The translations under genes were made by a program, and so were the position numbers. From NCBI RefSeq assembly GCF_018137945.1, contig NZ_CP073089.1:3658001-3722000 (forward strand): 64,000 nt of DNA, read 5' to 3'. Shown piece after piece: positions 37,574-45,758 of the stretch (the stretch's first letter is position 1; every line of letters starts with the position of its first letter). The notes under the pieces are model-generated. The model saw only the letters and a list, made by a program, of their open reading frames with translations. It made no database searches and was not told the origin of the DNA. Source of the stretch: Brevibacterium sp. W7.2 (lineage in GTDB: Bacteria; Actinomycetota; Actinomycetes; Actinomycetales; Brevibacteriaceae).

Positions 37574-38385
37574 CGCTGACTCCTTTCGCTGTGGTCATGG
37601 GAAACGGCACTGCCGTCGTCGAGGACAGCACTGCGATCCGTGGGAACAGCACTGTCGTCGATGAGCGCGCTCACCCGGCGGGCGAGCGTCTCGGGATGGG
37701 TGACGGGAAGCATGTGGCGGGCCTCGGGAACGATGACCACCTCGGTGCCGGTGATGAGCGCGCCGAGGCGACGGCTCATGTCCGGGGTCGACCCGGGATC
37801 CTGCTCCCCGGTGATCGCCAGGGTCGGGGCGGTGATCGCCGGCAGCCGCGGGGCGATCGCGCGGTCGCCGGTGGCGAAGACCGCATAGGCGTGCCGGTAG
37901 GAGTCGGGGTCGTTGGCGAGCAGGACCGCTCGCGTCTCCGCCCGCCAGTCCGCGGTCTCCGGGCTCTCCCCGGCGGGGAACCAGCGGTCGAGCGCCCGTT
38001 CCATGCTGCCCGCGAAGTCCTCGTACGCGGTCTCAAGGCGGGCCCGGACCGCCGCGGCCTCCTCGGCGGTGCGCGCGGCCACGGAGCTCACGCACGTCAG
38101 GGTGCGCACGCGCCCGGGCAGCGTCGCCGCCAGCTGCTGCGCGATGAGCGAGCCGAGGGAGAACCCGACGAGGTGGACGGGACCGGCGGGCATGCGCGCA
38201 GCGATGTCGGCGGCCATGTCCTCCAGGGTCGTCGGCGCGGTCAGCGGCGGCTGCTCCCCGTGCCCGGGCAGGTCGAGGGCGACCGTCGGGCGGTCGAGGC
38301 GGTCCTCGACGCGCGCCCACACGGTCCGGTCGAGACCGACCCCGTGGAGGAGCACGACGGGGGTGCCCGCATCCTCAGCCGTCAT
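37570..38385 (-). CDS. Alpha/beta hydrolase (enol-lactonase/RutD-like)
   Basis: 271-residue alpha/beta-fold hydrolase. It has the opening VVLLHGVGLDRTVW, the nucleophile elbow GFSLGS, an Asp in GEQDPGS and the terminal His in EARHMLPV, giving a full catalytic triad. Similar enzymes hydrolyse enol-lactones, aminoacrylate or C-C bonds. The last 30 residues are Ser/Asp-rich. The ATG at 38385 is 8 bases past the preceding stop and its own stop overlaps the aldehyde dehydrogenase start, so it is an internal operon gene. Confidence 0.85.
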   Translation of the reverse strand: MTAEDAGTPVVLLHGVGLDRTVWARVEDRLDRPTVALDLPGHGEQPPLTAPTTLEDMAADIAARMPAGPVHLVGFSLGSLIAQQLAATLPGRVRTLTCVSSVAARTAEEAAAVRARLETAYEDFAGSMERALDRWFPAGESPETADWRAETRAVLLANDPDSYRHAYAVFATGDRAIAPRLPAITAPTLAITGEQDPGSTPDMSRRLGALITGTEVVIVPEARHMLPVTHPETLARRVSALIDDSAVPTDRSAVLDDGSAVSHDHSERSQR

Positions 38386-38393
38386 CGCGCCGA

Positions 38394-38945
38394 CTACTTG
38401 TCCGCCGAGAGCGGGGCGAGCCGCTCCTGCGGCCGTCCGCCCGTGGCACCGGCGAGCGCGACGAGGATCTCGTCGGCGTGCGGGGCATCGGAGACGCGCC
38501 ATTCGAAGGTCTGGTGGTGCGAGCGGATCGTCGCATCCGTGAAGTGCTTGAGCGGGATGTCGAACGTCGCTCCCGCGTCCGCGCGCTTCTCGACGGCGGG
38601 CAGCAGGGTGCTCGCCGAGGCTGCCGTGCGGAAGTGGTCACCGAACTTCAGCGTGTGGATGAGGGCGGAGCCGTGCTCGATCTCTCCGCCGAGTCCGACG
38701 ATCGCCGCCTTCCCGTACGCTTCGAGCTGCCCGCCGAGGGCCTCCATGACGCGGGGGGCGAGCAGGGCACCGAGGTCGCTGGCCGTGGCGTCGATGCCGG
38801 GCCCGAGGTCGTCGACGAAGCCCTGTCCCGCCCACGGGTTCTCGATGACCGCGGCGACGGCGGCGACGCGGGTGATCGGGTTGACGTCGCGTCCGCCCTC
38901 GGTGAGCACGTCTTCGACGATGGTGGTGATCTTGCGAACCTTCAT
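38394..38945 (-). CDS. PF06684-type (amino acid synthesis family) protein B
   Basis: 183-residue protein of the family called amino acid synthesis (PF06684), whose biochemical role is not settled. Shared features with its neighbour are VVIENPWAGQ-type AAVIENPWAGQGFVDDLG near residue 32, AYGKAAIVGLGGEIEHGSAL near 76, and SDAPHADEILVALAGA near 155. Its ATG overlaps the stop of copy A. Two dissimilar copies in tandem suggest a heteromeric enzyme. Confidence 0.75.
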   Translation of the reverse strand: MKVRKITTIVEDVLTEGGRDVNPITRVAAVAAVIENPWAGQGFVDDLGPGIDATASDLGALLAPRVMEALGGQLEAYGKAAIVGLGGEIEHGSALIHTLKFGDHFRTAASASTLLPAVEKRADAGATFDIPLKHFTDATIRSHHQTFEWRVSDAPHADEILVALAGATGGRPQERLAPLSADK

Positions 38946-39595
38946 GAGATGAGTCCTTTCAGGATGTCGGTGGTCACGGCGCCGTCGGTGCGACGGTCGC
39001 CGATGCGGGCGAAGGGCCGGGGCCCGTTCGAGGCCGCGGCGATCACGCAGATCTCGTCGGCGTGAGGGGCGTCGGGGAGGGCGACCTCGATCGACTGGTA
39101 GTGGTCGCGCGAGGTCGCGTGGGTCTTGTGCCACAGCGGCACGCGGATCGTCGTCCCGGCCGGTCCGCGGCCGTCGGCGAAGCAGAGCACCGAGGTGCCG
39201 GCGAGGAGTTCGCGCATGATGTTGCCGAAGTACGGGGTGTGGATGAGGGCGCCGGCGTGTTCGAGCTCCCCGCCCGTGCCGACGACCGCACCCTTCCCGA
39301 AGGCCTCGACCGCCTCGGCGGATCCGATGGCCGCCAGCAGACGGTCGGTGAGCACCTTCGCGAGCACGGGTGCGAGCTCCTGCGTCGCGGCGGCGAGGTC
39401 GGCCGCAGGCCCCTCCCCGATCCACGGGTTGGGGACGACGGCGACAGCGGCCGCCTGGACGAGCGGGCGATCGAGGTCGGTGCCGGCCTCGGAGAGGATC
39501 TCCTCGCGGTGGACGGTGAGAGAGCGCACGCCGAGGCGGCGGGCGAGGTCGTCGAACGACGCGGGCAGATTCTCGGTCGGGGCTGCCGCGCTCAC
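38942..39595 (-). CDS. PF06684-type (amino acid synthesis family) protein A
   Basis: 217-residue member of the same family as the gene downstream of it, with AVVPNPWIGEGPAADLA, AFGKGAVVGTGGELEHAGAL and PDAPHADEICVIAAA at matching positions. It starts with GTG at 39595, which overlaps the GntR stop (GTGA). It is about 35 residues longer at the N-terminus than copy B. Function unknown; presence in a catabolic operon argues against a simple biosynthetic role. Confidence 0.75.
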   Translation of the reverse strand: MSAAAPTENLPASFDDLARRLGVRSLTVHREEILSEAGTDLDRPLVQAAAVAVVPNPWIGEGPAADLAAATQELAPVLAKVLTDRLLAAIGSAEAVEAFGKGAVVGTGGELEHAGALIHTPYFGNIMRELLAGTSVLCFADGRGPAGTTIRVPLWHKTHATSRDHYQSIEVALPDAPHADEICVIAAASNGPRPFARIGDRRTDGAVTTDILKGLIS

Positions 39596-40290
39596 TGCGC
39601 CTCCTCGGTGCCGGCTCCGGCGGTCTGCCGGTCCTGTTCGGTCAGGGAGAGCAGGGCCGCACGGGAGGAGGCGCTGACGTGTTCGCGCATCGCGATCTCC
39701 GCGCCGATCGCGTCCTTGTTCTCGATCGCGTCGATGACGGCATGGTGTTCGCCGACCGATTCGCTCAGTCGGCCCGGCCGCTGCACGGCCTTGAGGACGA
39801 TGCGGTGGTAGGCGAGCTGGTGCATGAGGCGCTCGTACGTCTCGGTGAGCTTGCGGTTGTCGGCCCCGCGGACGAGCGCCCAGTGGAATTCGTGGACGAG
39901 CCGGGCGTAGGTCTCGGCGTCCTCGGCCAGCGCCGCGGCGTCGGAGGCGTCGGAGTTGTCCTTGAGCATCGCGAGCTCGGGGATCGCCCCGCGCTTGGCG
40001 AAGAGGTTCGCGGCGAGGCCCTCGAGGGACTCCTTGAGCTGGAAGAGCTCGACGATCTCCCGGCGCTTGGGCTGGCGGAGGAAGGTTCCGACCCGGGGCC
40101 GGATCTCGACGAGACCCTCGCGCTCGAGCTGTTTGAAGGCCTCGCGGACCGGGGTGCGGCTGACGCCGAAGGACTCGGCGAGCGTCGATTCGGGGATCAT
40201 GTCACCCGGTTCGTACCCGTCGCTGAGGATGAGCGTGCGGACCCGGTCGAGGAACGATTCGGTCTGTGCGTCGCTGGAGATCTGTTGCAT
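39592..40290 (-). CDS. GntR-family (FCD) transcriptional regulator
   Basis: 232-residue regulator with winged helix (RTLILSDGYEPGDMIPESTL, then SFGVSRTPVREAFKQLEREG) and FCD domain. It is the first gene of the minus-strand catabolic operon and divergent from the flavin reductase fusion. Three copies of a CTTGCATACAAG-like site lie at its start codon and upstream of the divergent gene, so it probably regulates both directions, including itself. Confidence 0.87.
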   Translation of the reverse strand: MQQISSDAQTESFLDRVRTLILSDGYEPGDMIPESTLAESFGVSRTPVREAFKQLEREGLVEIRPRVGTFLRQPKRREIVELFQLKESLEGLAANLFAKRGAIPELAMLKDNSDASDAAALAEDAETYARLVHEFHWALVRGADNRKLTETYERLMHQLAYHRIVLKAVQRPGRLSESVGEHHAVIDAIENKDAIGAEIAMREHVSASSRAALLSLTEQDRQTAGAGTEEAQ

Positions 40291-40314
40291 ACAAGAAATC
40301 TACTTGCATACATG
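40285..40314. promoter_or_regulatory. Two GntR-type operators
   Basis: TTGCATACAAG at 40285-40295, overlapping the gntR start codon, and CTTGCATACATG at 40303-40314. A third, inverted relative (GGTATGCAAGA) begins at 40405 beside the divergent start. All match the CTTGYATRCAAG type of FCD-GntR binding site. Confidence 0.65.
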
Positions 40315-40369
40315 CGAGCATGTCAACAGCATGATTGAAACCTTGATTTCACTGAGTTTTCTGAATCTG

Positions 40370-40399
40370 TTGACGGATGCATGTCGACCATTCTATGGT
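40370..40399 (+). promoter_or_regulatory. Promoter TTGACG-N18-TATGGT of leaderless flavin reductase gene
   Basis: TTGACG (40370-40375), 18-bp spacer, TATGGT (40394-40399); the ATG at 40407 follows 7 bases after the -10 box with no ribosome site. GntR-type sites flank it. Confidence 0.7.
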
Positions 40400-40406
40400 C
40401 TCTGGT

Positions 40407-41381
40407 ATGCAAGAAACACAGAATGCCGCCCTCAGTGGTGTGAAGAAGACCATCAGCGACGCGTGGCACGCCGTCTGGGACACCGATGACCTCGACGCCT
40501 TCGACGCCCTCGTCACCGACGACTACGTCCGCGTCTCGACGAACTCCGGACAGGAGAAGGACGCCGCAGCGATCAAGGAGGAGATCGCGGAGATCCGCGC
40601 CGCGTTCCCCGATCTCACGACGACGATCGACCACATCCTCATCGAGGACGATGAGGGGGCGATCTACTGGCACTCCGTCGGCACGTTCACCGAGCCGATG
40701 GGCGACATCCCGCCGACCGGGCAGCAGGTGACGACCCACGGCTCGAACCTCATCACCCTCGACGGCGACCGGATCGCACGGGAGACGGTGACGTGGGACG
40801 CCCACGAGCTGCTGGCCGACCTCGGGCTGAAGTCACTGTCCTCGGCGTTCGAGGTCGCCCCCGACGACGTCGTCACCGCCGACCTCACGGGCAATCCGAC
40901 GAAGGATTCGCTCAAGGCCTTCAACCGGCAGTTCATCACCGGCGTCACCGTGGTCACGACGACCGATGAGGAGGGCAGGCCCCGCGGTCTCGCCGTCAAC
41001 TCCTACAACTCCGTCTCCCTCGACCCGCCGCTCGTCCTCGTCTGCGTGCAGAAGACCTCGTCGACGTATCCGGCGCTGTTCCGCTCGACGCACATGGGCA
41101 TCAACATCATGAGCCGCAACCAGCGGGACACGATCGGCGTCTTCGCCTCGAAGGCCCCCGACAAGTTCGCCACCCTCGACTGGCATCCCGCCGCCGGCGG
41201 CTCGCCGCTCATCGACGGCTCGGCCGCCTCGATCGAGGTCGAGATCAAGGAGCGCTTCCAGGCGCTCACCCACACCGTCTTCATCGGCCGGGTCAAGAGC
41301 GCCGAGACCTCGGAGGACTCCCCGATGATCTACAAGGCGGGCAAGTTCTTCGACAGCAAGGACCTGAAGTCCCTCGACTGA
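40407..41381 (+). CDS. SnoaL-like domain fused to flavin reductase
   Basis: 324-residue two-domain protein. Residues about 5-145 form a SnoaL/ester-cyclase-like NTF2 fold (KKTISDAWHAVWDTDDLDAF, ITLDGDRIARETVTWD), and residues about 160-324 a flavin reductase domain (FNRQFITGVTVVTT, GLAVNSYNSVSLDPPLVLVC, NIMSRNQ). The reductase part would supply reduced FMN to the LLM monooxygenase at 34668. The ATG at 40407 fits a leaderless promoter; the upstream ATG at 40377 lies between -35 and -10. Such a fusion is not one I know as common, and the SnoaL part may act on a pathway intermediate. Confidence 0.83.
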   Translation: MQETQNAALSGVKKTISDAWHAVWDTDDLDAFDALVTDDYVRVSTNSGQEKDAAAIKEEIAEIRAAFPDLTTTIDHILIEDDEGAIYWHSVGTFTEPMGDIPPTGQQVTTHGSNLITLDGDRIARETVTWDAHELLADLGLKSLSSAFEVAPDDVVTADLTGNPTKDSLKAFNRQFITGVTVVTTTDEEGRPRGLAVNSYNSVSLDPPLVLVCVQKTSSTYPALFRSTHMGINIMSRNQRDTIGVFASKAPDKFATLDWHPAAGGSPLIDGSAASIEVEIKERFQALTHTVFIGRVKSAETSEDSPMIYKAGKFFDSKDLKSLD

Positions 41382-41549
41382 GAGTCATGCCACCGGCCGT
41401 CCCCACCGGCCGAGCCCTCCATGCCGCATCCGGAGTCCCCGCCGGCACCCCCTCACCCACTCCCCTGAGCACCGCAGCTCCACCAGCACCACCCGCAGAC
41501 CGATCACCGAAGTCCCGAAGAACTGACTCACAAGGAAGTGGAGTTCGCC

Positions 41550-43229
41550 ATGGAACACGTCCCCGGCCCCGCCGATGACCCCTCATCAGGCCCCCCGCAC
41601 CGCCACGCCCAGCTGCCCGGCGGCGGCATGGAATACGATGCCGGGATCTCCCCGGCGATGGCCGAGGCCAACGCCCTGCGCCACCGGCCGGGGTCGGTGT
41701 TCTGGATCTCGATCGCCGGCGTCGCCGCCTTCACCCTGTGGGGCGTGATCTCACCCGAGGGCATGTCGACGACGATGACGACGGCGATGAACGCGGTCGC
41801 CGCGAACGTCGGCTGGTCCTACCTCGTCGTCACCCTCGGCTGCATCGGCCTCCTCGTCTACCTCGGCTTCGGCCGCTTCGGTCGGGTCCGCCTCGGCGCC
41901 GAGGACGACCGTCCCGAGTTCAGCACGTGGGCGTGGCTGGCGATGATCCTCTCGGCGGTCATGGGCATCGGGCTCATCAGCTACGGCGTCGCCGAGCCGA
42001 TCTCGCACTTCACGACTCCCCCGCACGACCTCGCCGAGGCGGGCACCACGCAGGCGGCGGTCGTCGCCCTCCAGTACTCGTACTTCGACTGGGGTCCGCA
42101 CGCGTGGGCGGTGTTCGGGGTCTTCGGGCTCGCGATCGCCTATTCGACGCACAAGCGCGGGAACACCGGGCTCATCTCCCCGATGCTCAAGCCGCTCTTC
42201 GGCAGCGCGATGGACCGGTGGCCGGGCAAGGTCGTCGACATCATGGCCGTCATCGCCACGCTCTTCGGGACGACGACGTCGCTCGGCCTCGGCGCCTCCC
42301 AGATCTCCGAGGGCCTCAACCGGGTCTTCGGGATCCCCAACGAGCTCTTCGTCCAGATCATCATCATCCTCGGCATCACCGTCGTCTTCACGCTGTCGGC
42401 GCTGTCCGGGGTCAACAAGGGGATCAAGTTCCTCAGCCAGACGACGGCGGTGCTCTCGATCTTCCTCGGCCTCTTCGTCCTCATCGTCGGCCCGACCGGG
42501 TTCATCGGCAACCTCTTCTTCCGTTCGACCGGCCAGTACCTCGGCGAGTTCTTCACGACGAGCCTCCTCACGCCGCTCGCCTCCGGGGATGTCGAGTGGT
42601 ACCAGTTCTGGACGTACTTCATGATGGCGTGGTGGCTGAGCTGGGGCGCCTTCGTCGGGGTGTTCCTCGCGAAGATCTCGAAGGGCCGCACGGTCCGCGA
42701 GTTCGTCCTCGGCGTCATGGGAGTGCCGAGCCTCGTCTTCTTCGCATGGTTCACCGTCTTCGGCGGCACCGCGATCAAGCTCGACATGGACGGCAGCGGG
42801 GAGATCGGCCAGGCCGCGGCCGCCAACGTCAACTCCGCGTTCTTCGAGACCCTCGGGCAGCTGCCGTGGACCGGGCTGACCTCGGTCATCGCGATCATCC
42901 TCGTCGTCCTCTACTTCGTCTCCGGGGCGGACGCGAACACCTTCGTGCTCAGCATGCTCACCTCGCGCGGCACGCTCGAACCGAGCCGCTGGGTGCTCAC
43001 CGTCTGGGGCGCGCTCACGGGCACGACGGCGATGGTCCTCTTCTTCGCCGGCGGTCTTGCCGCCCTCCAGCAGGCGGCGATGCTCTCGGCCCTGCCCTTC
43101 GCCGTCATCGTCGCGCTGCTCGGCATCTGCATCGTCAAGACCCTGCACGAGGACCACACGTTCGACGCCTACCGCACGGTGCGGCGCCGGGATCTCGAGC
43201 CGCCGCTGGCCGTCGCCGACGAGACCTGA
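41550..43229 (+). CDS. BCCT-family betaine/carnitine/choline transporter
   Basis: 559-residue carrier with 12 predicted helices and a 50-residue hydrophilic N-terminus. The family signature is visible as FMMAWWLSWGAFVGVFLAKI followed by SKGRTVREF, and the substrate/sodium region as GIGLISYGVAEPISHF. It probably imports glycine betaine or a relative for the gbc module. A GTG at 41538 is an alternative start; the ATG at 41550 is better spaced from GTGGAG. Adjacent genes on the same strand are 168 bases upstream, and that gap shows nothing beyond the ribosome site. Confidence 0.87.
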   Translation: MEHVPGPADDPSSGPPHRHAQLPGGGMEYDAGISPAMAEANALRHRPGSVFWISIAGVAAFTLWGVISPEGMSTTMTTAMNAVAANVGWSYLVVTLGCIGLLVYLGFGRFGRVRLGAEDDRPEFSTWAWLAMILSAVMGIGLISYGVAEPISHFTTPPHDLAEAGTTQAAVVALQYSYFDWGPHAWAVFGVFGLAIAYSTHKRGNTGLISPMLKPLFGSAMDRWPGKVVDIMAVIATLFGTTTSLGLGASQISEGLNRVFGIPNELFVQIIIILGITVVFTLSALSGVNKGIKFLSQTTAVLSIFLGLFVLIVGPTGFIGNLFFRSTGQYLGEFFTTSLLTPLASGDVEWYQFWTYFMMAWWLSWGAFVGVFLAKISKGRTVREFVLGVMGVPSLVFFAWFTVFGGTAIKLDMDGSGEIGQAAAANVNSAFFETLGQLPWTGLTSVIAIILVVLYFVSGADANTFVLSMLTSRGTLEPSRWVLTVWGALTGTTAMVLFFAGGLAALQQAAMLSALPFAVIVALLGICIVKTLHEDHTFDAYRTVRRRDLEPPLAVADET

Positions 43230-43259
43230 GTTCCCCCGCTCCCCAGCTCTCCATCCACC

Positions 43260-43325
43260 GAGATCGCCACTTCGCTCCGAGACCGCCGGTTATAACCGTC
43301 CGTCTCGCCGTTAAGTGGCGATCTC
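43260..43325. repeat. Nested hairpin between convergent genes
   Basis: GAGATCGCCACTT (43260-43272) pairs with 43313-43325. Inside are a GAGAC/GTCTC pair and the palindrome CGGTTATAACCG. It lies between the BCCT gene and the convergent peptidase gene and may terminate both. Confidence 0.65.
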
Positions 43326-43330
43326 GTCGC

Positions 43331-44530
43331 TCAGTCGCCCGCCTCGTCGCGCAGCCGCGCGAAGGCGAGGTGGGCGAGTGCGGCGGCCTGATCGCCGAGC
43401 AGTCCGTCGTCGAACTGGACCCTCGGCGAATGGTTCGTCTCCGCGTCGGGGTCGATCCCGTCCGGGGTCGCCCCGAGGAAGACGAAGGCACCGGGCACCC
43501 GCTCGAGCACGTAGGAGAAGTCCTCGGATCCCATCCGCGGGTGGTCGAGGACCGTGACGCTCTCCTGCCCGAACAGCTCCCGCAGGCGTCCGAGGACGAC
43601 GCCGGTCTCACCCGGGTCGTTGACGGTGACGGGGAACCCGACTGCGAAGTCCACCGAGGCGGTGCACCGGTGCGCTCGGGCGATGCCCTCGGCCACCTCG
43701 GTGATCCGCTCCTCGAGCAGGGCGAGCGATGCGGCGGAGAGGAAGCGGATCGAGGCTCCCAGCGACGCGGTGTCGGGGATGACGTTGTTCGCCGCCGAGC
43801 CCTGCAGCTGGGTGACGGAGACGACGACGGGGTCGAAGATGTCGAAGGAACGCGTCGTCATCGTGTTGAGCGCCAGCGCGATCTCGGCGACCGCGGACAC
43901 CGGGTCACGGGTCGCCTGCGGCTGGGAGCTGTGGCCCCCGGCGCCGTGGACGGTGATCTCGAGGTCGGCGAAACCGGCCATGAGCGGACCGCCGCGGGTG
44001 GCGAAGCGGCCGCGGACGTCGGCTTCGACGTGGATGCCGTACGCGGCGACGACGGGCACCCCGGCCGCCTCGAGGACGCCCTCGGCGATCATCGGCTCCG
44101 CCCCGCCCTCGCTCTCCTCGGCCGGTTGGAACATGAAGATCACGGAGCCGGGCAGCTCGTCGCGGTGGGCGGCGAGCAGCCGGGCCGCCCCGACGAGTCC
44201 GGCCGTGTGCATATCGTGGCCGCACGCGTGCATCGACCCGTTCGTCGAGGCGAAGTCGAGCCCGGTCTCCTCGGTCACCGGGAGGGCGTCCATGTCCCCG
44301 CGCAGCAGGACCGCCGGTCCCGGGCGCCGGCCGCGGAGGACGGCGACCACCGAGGTGAGCGACTCCCCCGTCGTGATCTCGAGTCCCAGCCCCGCAAGCG
44401 CCCGGAGCACCTCGGCCTGCGTGAAGGGCAGCTGCGTGCCGAGCTCGGGGTGGGCGTGGAGCGTGCGACGCAGGGTGACGAGATCGGGAAGGAGGGCGGT
44501 CGCCTCGGCGCGGAAGTCGGGGGTCGTCAT
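43331..44530 (-). CDS. M20-family amidohydrolase (N-acyl-amino-acid / hippurate hydrolase type)
   Basis: 399-residue metallo-amidohydrolase of the M20D group. Metal-site motifs are LRGDMDALPV, MHACGHDMHTAGLVG and QPAEESEGGAEPMI, with HVEADVRGRFATR and GGHSSQP beyond. It would deacylate N-acyl amino acids or similar amides in the cytosol. The ATG at 44530 is 7 bases from a minus-strand TAGGAT box, so the message is probably leaderless; the longer frame to 44560 overlaps that promoter. Confidence 0.86.
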   Translation of the reverse strand: MTTPDFRAEATALLPDLVTLRRTLHAHPELGTQLPFTQAEVLRALAGLGLEITTGESLTSVVAVLRGRRPGPAVLLRGDMDALPVTEETGLDFASTNGSMHACGHDMHTAGLVGAARLLAAHRDELPGSVIFMFQPAEESEGGAEPMIAEGVLEAAGVPVVAAYGIHVEADVRGRFATRGGPLMAGFADLEITVHGAGGHSSQPQATRDPVSAVAEIALALNTMTTRSFDIFDPVVVSVTQLQGSAANNVIPDTASLGASIRFLSAASLALLEERITEVAEGIARAHRCTASVDFAVGFPVTVNDPGETGVVLGRLRELFGQESVTVLDHPRMGSEDFSYVLERVPGAFVFLGATPDGIDPDAETNHSPRVQFDDGLLGDQAAALAHLAFARLRDEAGD

Positions 44531-44537
44531 GGACCCG

Positions 44538-44543
44538 ATCCTA
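44538..44543 (-). promoter_or_regulatory. -10 box (TAGGAT) of leaderless M20 gene
   Basis: On the minus strand TAGGAT is followed after 7 bases by the ATG whose first base is 44530. Confidence 0.45.
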
Positions 44544-44645
44544 GTCGGGCCGAACGACACCGTCGCCCGGGTCTTTACGCCCGCTCACCGGGTGCGTAGC
44601 GTGATGGGCACACGCCCCGCCGGGCCACTGACGAAGGAGTCCACC

Positions 44646-45212
44646 GTGCGCATCATCATCACGCAGAACGTCACCCTCGACGGACGGGTCGAGATGCTCG
44701 ACGACTGGTTCGACCCGCAGGCCCAGGACGACGAGCTCGTCGCCGAGCTGATGGCGCAGTCCGCGCGTGAGCAGATCCTCCTGCTCGGCCGGCAGACGTT
44801 CGAGGACTTCCGCGGCTACTGGCCGCAGCAGACCGACGACACGACCGGCATCGCCGCCCACCTCGACAAGGTCCGCAAGGTCGTCGTCTCCTCGACGCTC
44901 ACCGAACCTGGGTGGACGAACTCAGAGGTCATCACCGAACCGCTCCTCGAGGTGGCGGCCCTGCGCAGCGAACCGGGCCTCGACGTCATCATCACCGGCA
45001 GCATCACGCTCGCCCACGAGCTCATCACCGCCGGCCTCGTCGACGAGTACCGGATGTTCGTCCACCCCGTGTGGCAGGGGCGCGGACGCGGCTTCTTCCC
45101 CGACGGCCACCCGCAGCCGCAGCTCTCCCTGCTCGACTCCCGGCCCTTCCACCGCAGCGGAGTCGTCTACTCCGCCTACGCCCCGACCGGAGAGGTCCCG
45201 ACGAGCCTGTGA
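44646..45212 (+). CDS. Dihydrofolate reductase family (RibD C-terminal domain) protein
   Basis: 188-residue RibD-like reductase: IIITQNVTLDGRVEM, then ILLLGRQTFEDFRGYW, then DVIITGSITLAHELITAGLV. Unlike its relative at 9230, it has an acidic helical insert near residue 25. GTG at 44646 is preceded by GAAGGAG at a proper distance, with a TAGCGT -10 box at about 44597. Substrate unknown. Confidence 0.82.
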   Translation: MRIIITQNVTLDGRVEMLDDWFDPQAQDDELVAELMAQSAREQILLLGRQTFEDFRGYWPQQTDDTTGIAAHLDKVRKVVVSSTLTEPGWTNSEVITEPLLEVAALRSEPGLDVIITGSITLAHELITAGLVDEYRMFVHPVWQGRGRGFFPDGHPQPQLSLLDSRPFHRSGVVYSAYAPTGEVPTSL

Positions 45213-45275
45213 TCCGGCCTCGTTCGTCGCTCCGTCCGTTCCGTGCCCAGGCGGACACGTCCCGCGCCGAGGCGG

Positions 45276-45644
45276 TCAGGCCGTCCCGAACATCACCTTC
45301 CGGCCGTCCGGGTCCGCAACGGTGACGACGACGTCGTCGACCGCGACCGGGATGATCCCGGCCGCGTCGAGGCGGTCGAGGAACGCCGTGCGGTCCGCGA
45401 TGCGGAAGTAGAGGTGGGTGAGGTTGGAGGCCGGGTGCGGCGGCGAGGTGTAGTCGGCGAACGCCTCGGCGTCGTGGAGGGCGATCTGGATCCCGTCGAC
45501 GTCGATGCGCTGGTAGCTGTACTCCTCATCACCGGCCGCGGTGAGAGCGAGTCCCGCGATGTCCCGGTAGAACGCCGCCGTGGTCTCCACATCCGCGCAG
45601 GTGAGGAACACTCCGCGGAACTGGGTTTCCGTGGGTTCGGTCAT
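45276..45644 (-). CDS. VOC (glyoxalase/bleomycin-resistance fold) protein
   Basis: 122-residue single-unit VOC protein: GVFLTCADVETTAAFYRDIA opens the fold, and HLYFRIADRTAFLDRLDAAG with VADPDGRKVMF closes it. A minus-strand TAGACT (45651-45656) lies 6 bases before the ATG at 45644, indicating a leaderless transcript. Substrate unknown; such proteins include dioxygenases, lyases and binding proteins. Confidence 0.8.
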   Translation of the reverse strand: MTEPTETQFRGVFLTCADVETTAAFYRDIAGLALTAAGDEEYSYQRIDVDGIQIALHDAEAFADYTSPPHPASNLTHLYFRIADRTAFLDRLDAAGIIPVAVDDVVVTVADPDGRKVMFGTA

Positions 45645-45758
45645 GCCTGCAGTCTAGCCGCGCACTCACCGCGCGCCCAGGCTGTGACCGCGTGCGCACA
45701 GGCCGCAGTGATCCCGGCCTGTTAGCGTGGTGGGCTGAATCGATTCGCAGGAGTGATT

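Noticed and set aside
41738..44599. 953-residue plus-strand frame overlapping the BCCT and M20 genes
   Set aside because: Its translation is an Arg/Pro/His-rich out-of-frame shadow of two real genes on opposite strands; no family motif or start signal.
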